Assembly: GCA_964618405.1 (NCBI GenBank)
Contig: CAZUAY010000119.1
Coordinates: 1-11,754 of the forward strand
Direction: 5' to 3'
Origin: JBBQIY01 sp964618405
Lineage (GTDB): Bacteria; Verrucomicrobiota; Kiritimatiellia; RFP12; UBA3636
DNA length: 11,754 bases
Part shown: positions 6,041 to 11,754 of the stretch, in pieces
Layout: each line of letters starts with the position of its first letter
Position numbering within the stretch: position 1 is the first letter of the stretch
Made by a program: the position numbers and the translations under genes
Notes under the pieces: generated by a model
The model's input: the letters and a program-made list of their open reading frames with translations, nothing else
What the model was told of the DNA's origin: nothing
Databases searched by the model: none

Positions 6041-7267
6041 ATGAGTGCACCTAGAAAAACGATTATCTTTCTTCCCGACGGCATGGCCGACGAGCCGCTT
6101 GCTGAGCTCGGTGGCAAAACACCGCTTCAGGCGGCGAAAACGCCCGGCATGGACTTTATTGCCCGTAATGGACGTTCGGGCACGCTCTTGACGCTTCCAG
6201 CCAAATTCCCGACCTCGAGTGACGTCGCTAATATGTCTGTTCTTGGTTGTGATCTTGAGACGGAGTACTGCGGGCGCGGTGTTCTTGAGGCCGCGAGTCA
6301 GGGGCTTAAGCTGAGTAAAACCGATGTGGCCTTACGGTGCAATCTCGTGACGGTAGGTGCGGATGGCAAACTTGAAGATTTTTCTGGCGGGCATATTGAT
6401 CAACAGTCGGCCGAAGCGCTCATTGCCTATCTCAATACGCACCTCGCGACCGATAAAATTCGTTTTCATCCGGGGGTGAGCTATCGAAATATCCTCATTC
6501 TTTCGGGTAACGAATTTTCTGCTGAGGTCAATTGTCAGAAGCCAGACGATAATTTCGGAAATTTGGTTTCTGAGCACTTACCACAGCTCAACGAGGGCGC
6601 AACGGATGCCGATTTCACACTAAAAACCTTACTCGCGCTCATGGCAAAAGCAGCAGAAATTCTACCCTCTGCGCCCGCGAATTTGCGGGCTGTGGCCGAG
6701 GGGCGGTTGCCGGCCAATGCAATTTGGCTCTGGAGCCCAGGCCGCGCGGGCGCGATGCGCACGATGGCCGAACGCCATGGGATCCGGTCGGCGGTAATCT
6801 CTGCTGTCGACGTGATTAAGGGCCTCGGATTCTGCCTTGGAATGGATGTGATCAATGTCCTCGGAGCTACGGGCTATATCGATACGAATTACGAAGGCAA
6901 AGCGGAGGCTGCGATCCAGGCGATTCAGGATCATGACTTCGTTTACGTGCACGTCGAGGCCATCGACGAAGTGTCGCATGCACGCAACCTTGAGCTCAAG
7001 ATCAAGGCCATTGAAGACTTTGACTCGAAGATTATCTGCCCCATCATTCGCGAATGCGGGACAGACGTTACCTACGTCGTCTTGCCGGATCATCCGGTGC
7101 CGATTGTGCTGGGCAAGCATACCCGCACTCCAGTTCCGCTTGCGATTTGCGGTCCGGGTATCGATACGGACAGCATCCAGGTCTATGACGAGTTTGAGGC
7201 ACCTAAGGGCGCACTGGGATTCATGATGGGTCCCGAACTCATGACGTTTCTCTATCCAGGAAAATAA
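6041..7267 (+). CDS. apgM: Cofactor-independent phosphoglycerate mutase-like protein (apgM family)
   Basis: A 408-residue metalloenzyme of the alkaline-phosphatase superfamily (PF01676/PF10143). It would interconvert 3- and 2-phosphoglycerate through a phospho-serine. Visible marks: FLPDGMADEPLAELGGKTPLQAA at the N-terminus with metal-binding Asp13, SSDVANMSVLGCD with the likely catalytic Ser60, RCNLVTV near 110, HVEAIDEVSHARNLELKIKAIEDFD near 302-326, and LPDHPVPIVLGKHTRTPVP near 347. These carry the Asp and His ligands for two metals. Bacterial proteins of this length and N-terminal pattern also fall in the group proposed to be homoserine kinases (TIGR02535), so the reaction is open. There is no ribosome binding site before the ATG, but a strong promoter ends ten bases upstream. 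galE follows after three bases. Confidence 0.85.
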   Translation: MSAPRKTIIFLPDGMADEPLAELGGKTPLQAAKTPGMDFIARNGRSGTLLTLPAKFPTSSDVANMSVLGCDLETEYCGRGVLEAASQGLKLSKTDVALRCNLVTVGADGKLEDFSGGHIDQQSAEALIAYLNTHLATDKIRFHPGVSYRNILILSGNEFSAEVNCQKPDDNFGNLVSEHLPQLNEGATDADFTLKTLLALMAKAAEILPSAPANLRAVAEGRLPANAIWLWSPGRAGAMRTMAERHGIRSAVISAVDVIKGLGFCLGMDVINVLGATGYIDTNYEGKAEAAIQAIQDHDFVYVHVEAIDEVSHARNLELKIKAIEDFDSKIICPIIRECGTDVTYVVLPDHPVPIVLGKHTRTPVPLAICGPGIDTDSIQVYDEFEAPKGALGFMMGPELMTFLYPGK

Positions 7268-7270
7268 AAA

Positions 7271-8281
7271 ATGAACATACTTGTAACAGGCGGAGCTGGC
7301 TATATCGGCAGCCATACGTGCGTTGAGGCAATCAAAGCGGGCCATCAGGTCACTGTGTTTGACAACCTCTGCAATTCATCGGAAGAATCACTGAACCGTG
7401 TCGAACGCATTACGGGTACGCGGCCAGCCTTTATTCAGGCAGATCTTCTCGATATGGCTGCTGTCACGGCAGCATTCGATGCGAAGTCGTACGATGCCGT
7501 CATTCATTTTGCCGGGCTTAAAGCGGTAGGCGAGTCCATCAGCAAGCCTTGGGAGTATTTCAACAATAACATTACAGGGTCGTTGAACCTTTTTGAAGCG
7601 ATGCGAGCGCACGGTGTGTTTAATCTTGTGTTCAGTTCGTCGGCCACCGTGTATGGTAACCCGGAGAAAGTTCCACTTGACGAGAACTCACCGCTTTCGG
7701 CTGTCAATCCGTACGGACGCACGAAGCTCTGGCTTGAAGAGATGCTTCGCGATATGGCCGCAGCTGATGCGCGTTGGCATATTATTTTATTGCGGTATTT
7801 TAATCCTGTTGGAGCTCATGAAAGCGGTTTAATGGGGGAGGATCCTGGCGGTATCCCTAACAACCTCATGCCTTATATTACCCAGGTCGCTGTTGGACGG
7901 CTTCGCGAGTTGAGCATTTTTGGAAATGACTACCCCACGCGCGATGGCACCTGCATTCGTGATTACATCCACGTGTGCGATCTCGCAGATGGGCACATCA
8001 GTGCTCTCAATGCGATTGCTGGGCTTCCAGGCTGCATCCCGATCAACCTAGGGACTGGAGACGGCTTTACGGTGCTTGAACTCGTGCATGCTTTTGAAAA
8101 GGCAGTCGGCAAGACACTGCCCCATAAAATTGCGCCTCGCCGACCGGGTGATGCTGCATCATCTTACGCCGATGCTACGCGAGCGTTCAAACTTCTCGGT
8201 TGGAAGGCCAAACGTGGCGTTGATGAAATATGCCGCGATGCTTGGAACTGGCAGTCGAAGAATCCTCAAGGGTACCTATAA
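7271..8281 (+). CDS. galE: UDP-glucose 4-epimerase
   Basis: Interconverts UDP-glucose and UDP-galactose in the cytoplasm, supplying galactose units for envelope glycans and galactose use. The 336-residue length matches the family. The NAD-binding glycine motif GGAGYIG is at residues 7-13, followed by Asp31 of VFDNL that binds the NAD ribose. FSSSATVYG near 122-130 supplies the catalytic Ser/Thr, and Tyr148 and Lys152 of NPYGRTK are the SDR catalytic pair (149 and 153 in E. coli GalE). The substrate-side phrases YFNPVGAH, GIPNNLMPYI, GNDYPTRDGTCIRDYIHVCDLA and NLGTG are all present. The ATG follows the previous stop by three bases, with AGGAAA about ten bases ahead, so it is read with apgM. 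Confidence 0.96.
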   Translation: MNILVTGGAGYIGSHTCVEAIKAGHQVTVFDNLCNSSEESLNRVERITGTRPAFIQADLLDMAAVTAAFDAKSYDAVIHFAGLKAVGESISKPWEYFNNNITGSLNLFEAMRAHGVFNLVFSSSATVYGNPEKVPLDENSPLSAVNPYGRTKLWLEEMLRDMAAADARWHIILLRYFNPVGAHESGLMGEDPGGIPNNLMPYITQVAVGRLRELSIFGNDYPTRDGTCIRDYIHVCDLADGHISALNAIAGLPGCIPINLGTGDGFTVLELVHAFEKAVGKTLPHKIAPRRPGDAASSYADATRAFKLLGWKAKRGVDEICRDAWNWQSKNPQGYL

Positions 8282-8312
8282 GCTACGGGGCAGCATTGAT
8301 GATGACAAAGCG

Positions 8313-8352
8313 GCGATCGGTGATCGCGGACGATTCCGGCCTCACCGAGGCC
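8313..8352. repeat. Two adjacent perfect hairpins behind galE
   Basis: GCGATC-GGT-GATCGC (8313-8327) and GGCCTC-ACC-GAGGCC (8338-8352) each have a perfect six-base-pair stem and a three-base loop, ten bases apart, beginning 31 bases after the galE stop. There is no T-run after them, so they may protect the 3' end or act with Rho; this is uncertain. Confidence 0.45.
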
Positions 8353-8434
8353 AGCCACAGCACATGGGAAATTACGAATTACGAATTCAGCAACCTCGGT
8401 CAACCGATTACGGCACACGCCCCACGGGATCAAG

Positions 8435-8458
8435 CGATTACGATTACGATTACGATTA
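8435..8458. repeat. GATTAC hexamer tandem repeat
   Basis: Three full GATTAC units and a fourth without its last C, preceded by AAGC. A shorter copy in reverse orientation (GTAATC) is at 11525-11541. Two AATTACG units occur 50-65 bases upstream. The hexamer is the same GATTAC that ends the palindromes elsewhere in the window. Confidence 0.75.
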
Positions 8459-8522
8459 ACACCTCGCAATACCAAGCCTACCCTGACTCTCCCAGTCGCT
8501 AACCGATCCTGTGGCGAATTTT

Positions 8523-8551
8523 TTGCTGGACTTTTAGTGACCCAATACGGT
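8523..8551 (+). promoter_or_regulatory. Weak candidate promoter of the ribosomal-peptide/TPR/glycosyltransferase unit
   Basis: TTGCTG (8523-8528) and TACGGT (8546-8551) are 17 bases apart. The -35 box is fair and the -10 box poor; TACATT (8551-8556) is an alternative -10. A promoter is expected in this gap because the preceding galE unit ends more than 300 bases upstream, but the assignment is weak. Confidence 0.25.
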
Positions 8552-8654
8552 ACATTACCACGAATTACCGATTTAAAAAGGCAGCAGCCCCAAAAGCTGT
8601 GCGGCGAAGGCCGTTGCCTCTTGTTTTATTAACTGCAAAGAGGAGAATCCCACC

Positions 8655-8744
8655 GTGGGCTCTATTAAGAAGAAACGCCGTGTTAAAATGTCGAAACACA
8701 AGCACAGCAAACGCCTGAAGCTCAATCGCCACAAGAATAAGTAG
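8655..8744 (+). CDS. Small basic AURKAIP1/COX24-domain (bS22/mS38-like) ribosomal peptide
   Basis: A 29-residue peptide starting at GTG: residues 1-19 are MGSIKKKRRVKMSKHKHSK, and it ends RHKNK. The pattern GS-I-KKRR-KM-KHKH-K matches the conserved core of the AURKAIP1/COX24 domain, known from mitochondrial ribosomal protein mS38 and its mycobacterial counterpart bS22, where it sits in the small subunit near the decoding region. About half of the residues are Lys, Arg or His. An AGGAG at 8641-8645 stands nine bases before the GTG, a good ribosome binding site. The gene is easily missed because of its length and start codon. The TPR lipoprotein gene begins 13 bases after the stop, so the two are probably co-transcribed. 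Confidence 0.8.
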   Translation: MGSIKKKRRVKMSKHKHSKRLKLNRHKNK

Positions 8745-8757
8745 GGCGTGGAGTCTT

Positions 8758-10287
8758 ATGGGCACCAAAAGATGCACTATCTGTGCTGGGGTGCTTTTCC
8801 TCCTATTATCCTGTGCTCGAGCCGATCTGGTTCGTACACAGGAGACCTACGCGATACCGCACCCAGACGATAAGCTGGCCAAGGCCTTGGCGCTCTACGC
8901 TCAAGGTCTTTATTTTTTTCGTCAAGATACGGGATCAAGCAATCAGGTGGAAGCTGTGGCGTCTTTCCGCGAGGCATTGACGCTTGATCCCGATTCCCTA
9001 GAGGCACGCGTTGCCCTCGTTGAGGCACTTGAGGCGCTCGATGAGAGATCGGCTGCTCTCTCTGAACAACTTATCCTCGCGAGGCGCTCCGTCAACAACG
9101 CCACGTTCTGGTTGTCTGCTGTTGCTCAGTCGGCGAATCTCCAGGATGCCGAAGCTTTTGCTGAGAGCGTTGAGGCCCTCGCCTCGCTTACACCGACCGA
9201 ACTCGCCTCCGCAGAGCTTGTTCCGTTGGATGTTGATAGGCTTGCAGTGGTCGGATGGTCTCAAGTAGGAGATTTCGAGAAATCACTTGCGGCGCTTAAG
9301 ACGCTTATCGAGAAGTTTGTGAAGGCGGATAAAGTTCCCCTTGCTTCAGAGGTACCCGAACCACTAAAAGCCGTGATAAAAGTTTCCGAAATGCTTTTAG
9401 GCGCATCAACGCCGTCTGAGAAAATATGGGACTATATTTCAGCCGTTGAGGTCTTGCCAGGATACGCATCAGAAGCATATTATTTTCTCATGGACTTGGC
9501 GTATTTTTGCGCAAAAGCGGCAGAGCCAAATTTAAAGTTGATTACGGAGCTCAGAACGAAGGCTCTTGAAGCAAATCCGCTCCACTACCGAGTGGCACTA
9601 CAAATTATATTTCCAATTGAAAGTTCGATAGAGAAACTAAATTTGCAACAACTTGCCAAGGCGTTAGGAGAATACCCACGATCTCCGAAGCTTCACTTTC
9701 CGTTTTCATTGCAAAGACTGGAGATCCTTTTCTATGCCGGCGATCTTGCTTCAGCCCGTGTTGAATTCGATAAGCTGCGCACCTTGCGAACGCTTCAGTC
9801 TCCGAGCGAAGTCGTGCCAGAAGAATACTTTGTCTACGGTTCTGCCATTCTCGATGAGCTGGGTAAGCACCAAGAGAGTCGCGCGCTTCTCGAAGAGGGT
9901 ATTACGCAAATTCCTACAAGCGATACCCTGATGAACAGTTTGGCTTACCTGAATGCTCTGGATAGTCTCGAACTTGACCGCGCGCTCAATTTAATTGATG
10001 TGGCGCTAAAAAACGACCCAGAAAATTTCGCTTATCTTGACACGCTGGGATGGGTGCTGTATCAGAGGGGGGATTGTGAGGGGGCGCTTCGGAGTCTTGA
10101 ACAAGCCTTATTGTTTGGCGGTACGCAGAGCCATGAGGTTTACGATCATGTGGGCGATGTGCTCGTTCAGCTTGGACGAGGTTGCGAGTCTCCTGCGTGG
10201 TGGGCAAAAAGTTATTCCATTAAACCCACTTCCTCCGTGGCCCATAAACTTCGTTCCGTGGGCATCGATCCCGGGAAGCTTCCCTAG
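8758..10287 (+). CDS. TPR-repeat lipoprotein
   Basis: A 509-residue protein with an N-terminal signal (MGTKRCTICAGVLFLLLSC) whose LLSC lipobox puts the lipidated Cys at 19, predicting an exported, membrane-anchored protein. TPR-like helical pairs are visible near residues 39-95 (YAQGLYFFRQD...AVASFREALTLDPDSLEARVALVEALEAL) and clearly at about 390-480 (LDRALNLIDVALKNDPENFAYLDTLGWVLYQRGDCEGALRSLEQALLFGG). The middle is helical with weaker repeats. Such lipoproteins usually act as scaffolds for envelope assembly or peptidoglycan or polysaccharide machinery, but the partner here is not known. GGAG lies five bases before the ATG. It lies between the small ribosomal peptide gene and a glycosyltransferase gene. 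Confidence 0.85.
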   Translation: MGTKRCTICAGVLFLLLSCARADLVRTQETYAIPHPDDKLAKALALYAQGLYFFRQDTGSSNQVEAVASFREALTLDPDSLEARVALVEALEALDERSAALSEQLILARRSVNNATFWLSAVAQSANLQDAEAFAESVEALASLTPTELASAELVPLDVDRLAVVGWSQVGDFEKSLAALKTLIEKFVKADKVPLASEVPEPLKAVIKVSEMLLGASTPSEKIWDYISAVEVLPGYASEAYYFLMDLAYFCAKAAEPNLKLITELRTKALEANPLHYRVALQIIFPIESSIEKLNLQQLAKALGEYPRSPKLHFPFSLQRLEILFYAGDLASARVEFDKLRTLRTLQSPSEVVPEEYFVYGSAILDELGKHQESRALLEEGITQIPTSDTLMNSLAYLNALDSLELDRALNLIDVALKNDPENFAYLDTLGWVLYQRGDCEGALRSLEQALLFGGTQSHEVYDHVGDVLVQLGRGCESPAWWAKSYSIKPTSSVAHKLRSVGIDPGKLP

Positions 10288-10321
10288 CCATGGCCTTGAT
10301 CATGTTGGATTGGAGTGTAAA

Positions 10322-11395
10322 ATGGTGATACATCAGATTGTTGCAGGTTTTCGAAAGGGCGATGCGATTAGCGATGAAGCGTTGCTTCTCCAAGCGCTTT
10401 GTGTTTCCCATGGCATTGCATCGCTTATCTATTGTGCGCGAGCGACGACGGCCGCCGAACAACGATTTCAAGTATGCGACCTCGATACGCTCAGCGATTC
10501 CGTAAAGCCTGAGGACATCGCGCTCCTCCATCTTTCGATAGGCAGTCGGGGTAATGCTATTTTACCCAATTTAAAATGTAAAAAAGTAATTCTCTATCAT
10601 AACGTTACCCCCTCGCACTTCTTCGAGCGCCTGAATCCCCCGATGGCGAGCAGGCTCGATGAGGGGCGCAAGCAAGTCGCTGCCTTGGCCAATGTCGCCG
10701 AAATTAATCTCGCCGATAGTGAATACAATGCGCAAGAATTGCGTGAACTTGGCTACAAAAATGTGTCTGTGCTTCCGTTGGTGGTGGATGCCTCTTTCGG
10801 TGCTGGTGCGTGTGATCCTGTGATGAAGTCTCGCTTGACGGGTAATGGCAGCACCAACCTTCTTTTTGTTGGACGGGTGGTACCGAATAAACGCCACGAT
10901 CATCTGCTTCAGGTTTTCCATCATTTCCAACATTATGTTGAACCGAATTCTCGCTTGGTTATTGCGGGTTCCTCCAATGGACAAGAGGCATATAAATCGC
11001 TACTTCTTGGCTCCGTTCATTCGCTGGAACTGAAGAACGTTCTGTTCACGGAGTTCATTTCCTCGGAGGAGCTGAATGCGTGTTATGCGTCGGCGTCTGC
11101 ATTCGTCTGCATGAGTGAACATGAAGGTTTCTGTGCTCCGCTCCTCGAGGCGATGGCTTGGAAGGTTCCCGTGTTTGCTACCGCCTCTGCCGCAGTCCCC
11201 GAAACCCTTGCTGGGGCAGGGGTATTATTTCAGGATTTCAACCTCGCGGTCATCGCCGAGACCATCGGCCGCGTCATCAAGGATTCGGATTTGAAGGCCG
11301 CCGTCGTAGGGAAGCAAAGCAAACGTCTGGCGGACTATCGTAGCCGCGACGTCTGGACCGAGCTGACGGTCTTATTGGGGCTTCGCACCGTGTAG
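10322..11395 (+). CDS. Glycosyltransferase, GT4-type (GT-B fold)
   Basis: A 357-residue protein with the two-domain layout of retaining GT-B enzymes. The C-terminal donor domain begins at NLLFVGRVVPNKRHDHLLQVF (near residue 178), continues with RLVIAGSS near 215, and has the acidic motif SEHEGFCAPLLEAMAWKVPVFAT near 264-286, where the Glu-seven-residues-Glu pair contacts the nucleotide sugar. The N-terminal acceptor half includes ILYHNVTPSHFF near 95 and ADSEYNAQEL. No signal peptide is seen, so it acts on the cytoplasmic side, probably on envelope or secreted polysaccharide; the sugar is unknown. The ATG at 10322 has GGAG six bases ahead and follows the TPR gene by 34 bases. The frame is open further back into the TPR gene but without a start signal. 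Confidence 0.88.
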   Translation: MVIHQIVAGFRKGDAISDEALLLQALCVSHGIASLIYCARATTAAEQRFQVCDLDTLSDSVKPEDIALLHLSIGSRGNAILPNLKCKKVILYHNVTPSHFFERLNPPMASRLDEGRKQVAALANVAEINLADSEYNAQELRELGYKNVSVLPLVVDASFGAGACDPVMKSRLTGNGSTNLLFVGRVVPNKRHDHLLQVFHHFQHYVEPNSRLVIAGSSNGQEAYKSLLLGSVHSLELKNVLFTEFISSEELNACYASASAFVCMSEHEGFCAPLLEAMAWKVPVFATASAAVPETLAGAGVLFQDFNLAVIAETIGRVIKDSDLKAAVVGKQSKRLADYRSRDVWTELTVLLGLRTV

Positions 11396-11424
11396 GAGAA
11401 GCGTGTAACGGAATGGAGACGTTC

Positions 11425-11475
11425 GTAATCGGTCAGTGACGGGGGTGCCCCCCCTGACTGCCCGATTACAGTCGC
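11425..11475. repeat. 51-bp imperfect palindromic repeat, right copy (inverted)
   Basis: Begins GTAATCGGTCAGTGACGGGG and ends CCCGATTACAGTCGC. Its reverse complement matches 63-113 over all 51 bases, with differences confined to the G/C-rich centre. The arms GTAATCGG and CCGATTAC are identical in the two copies, and so is the one-sided GCGACT extension, which shows that the repeat has a direction even though it is nearly palindromic. Confidence 0.75.
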
Positions 11476-11524
11476 TTGGGGTCATCGAAGCTGAAGAAAA
11501 ACTGCTGGAAATTTGGCTTTGTCT

Positions 11525-11541
11525 TAATCGTAATCGTAATC
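11525..11541. repeat. GTAATC hexamer tandem repeat
   Basis: TAATCGTAATCGTAATC, the reverse complement of the GATTAC tandem at 8435-8458 but shorter. It is followed by TTG, giving GTAATCTTG, which is also the arm of the palindromes at 411, 475 and 542. Confidence 0.65.
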
Positions 11542-11582
11542 TTGCCTATCACGTCGAGTTTCGTTAAGCAGTGGTCGTAACG

Positions 11583-11642
11583 AACGGAGCGGGGACATTC
11601 CTGTCCCCGACACGACGGGGGTTGGAAAACCCCCGCTCCGTT
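11583..11642. repeat. Three-way-junction repeat element
   Basis: Outer arms AACGGAGC (11583-11590) and GCTCCGTT (11635-11642) pair perfectly and enclose two perfect hairpins: GGGGACA-TTCC-TGTCCCC (11591-11608) and GGGGGTT-GGAA-AACCCCC (11617-11634), joined by GACACGAC. All three stems are exact and directly adjacent, so the module folds as a T or cloverleaf on either strand. It resembles a compact mobile intergenic repeat more than a terminator because no T-run follows. Confidence 0.65.
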
Positions 11643-11737
11643 TGCTTTGCTCGTCTGCCGTCCCCGCACAGGCAGGCTCCTCCTGTAGACGCGGTGTCCT
11701 CGTCGCGTAACGGGCTGAGGCGACTTCGCGGAGGCTC

Positions 11738-11754
11738 GACAAAGTTTGCGACAA
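11738..11754. repeat. 12-bp tandem repeat, GACAAAG units (right edge, cut)
   Basis: GACAAAG at 11738-11744 and GACAA at 11750-11754 lie 12 bases apart, the same unit, period and orientation as at 6-36. The window ends inside the repeat, so its copy number is unknown. Confidence 0.6.

Larger units (their letters stand above)
8282..8654. other. Intergenic region after galE with hairpins and short tandem repeats
   Basis: There is no credible gene here. The stretch holds two adjacent small hairpins (8313-8352), two AATTACG units (8370-8385), a GATTAC hexamer tandem (8435-8458), a weak candidate promoter (8523-8551) and a structured leader of the next gene. That leader includes CGGCGAAGGCCG (8601-8612), which can form a small stem-loop before the AGGAG ribosome binding site at 8641. 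Short open frames through the GATTAC tandem encode Asp-Tyr runs and are an effect of the repeat. Confidence 0.75.
11396..11754. other. Gene-free repeat region at the right edge
   Basis: No credible gene: the open frames here are made of repeat sequence. It contains the inverted copy of the 51-bp palindrome (11425-11475), a GTAATC hexamer tandem (11525-11541), a repeat that can fold as a three-way junction (11583-11642) and the start of the 12-bp GACAAAG tandem (11738-11754). The palindrome 30 bases after the glycosyltransferase stop could end its transcript, but no T-run follows it. Confidence 0.75.

Noticed and set aside
6662..7345. Minus-strand open frame of 227 codons opposite apgM and galE
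   Set aside because: It overlaps two genes with strong motifs on the other strand and shows no recognisable domain or start signal.
10037..10321. Upstream start for the glycosyltransferase inside the TPR gene
   Set aside because: The extra 95 codons are the TPR gene read in another frame; GGAG and the ATG at 10322 give the usual start.
11524..11754. Minus-strand frames ending in Asp-Tyr runs (also at 8266-8475)
   Set aside because: The Asp-Tyr runs come from the GATTAC hexamer tandem and the rest is hairpin repeat sequence; no ribosome binding site or conserved-looking segment.

Overview
The window is an ordinary-looking chromosomal segment from a Gram-negative bacterium with roughly balanced base composition. 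It holds ten protein genes and four repeat-rich intergenic stretches. The Gram-negative assignment rests on an outer-membrane beta-barrel with a signal peptide and C-terminal Phe, and on two lipoprotein-type genes. The taxon cannot be fixed from sequence alone. The 29-residue bS22/mS38-like ribosomal peptide, the bacterial ApgM-type mutase and the GATTAC-type intergenic repeats would be compatible with a Verrucomicrobiota or related (PVC/FCB) lineage; this is a tentative inference.

Left half, minus strand (4852 down to 589): a four-gene unit in the order porin, ProV-type ATPase, ProW-type permease, ProX-type binding lipoprotein. Spacings are 16 nt, a 4-nt overlap and 46 nt. It reads as a complete quaternary-amine (glycine betaine/proline betaine/choline type) uptake path with its own outer-membrane channel. 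The 588 bases beyond proX hold no gene but a dense series of hairpins, including three (plus one decayed) copies of a GTAATCTTG...CAAGATTAC palindrome at about 66-bp spacing. The copy with the longest stem looks like the operon terminator.

Middle, plus strand (5194 to 8281): a TIM-barrel sugar-phosphate isomerase/epimerase-like gene, a cofactor-independent phosphoglycerate mutase-like gene (apgM family; the same family contains proposed homoserine kinases) and galE. A near-consensus promoter overlaps the stop codon of the first gene and would start a transcript almost at the ATG of the second, which has no Shine-Dalgarno sequence. That is a good leaderless-mRNA candidate.

Right part, plus strand (8655 to 11395): a 29-codon GTG-started gene for a basic AURKAIP1/COX24-type (bS22/mS38-like) ribosomal peptide, then a TPR-repeat lipoprotein and a GT4-type glycosyltransferase, all closely spaced and probably co-transcribed.

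Both window ends carry the same two repeat types: a 12-bp tandem GACAAAG repeat in the same orientation, and a 51-bp imperfect palindrome in opposite orientation. The right end also carries a repeat able to fold as a three-way junction. I do not see a defence system, prophage, insertion sequence, CRISPR array or secondary-metabolite cluster. The least explained signal in the window is the family of GTAATC/GATTAC palindromes and short tandem repeats in its gene-free stretches.
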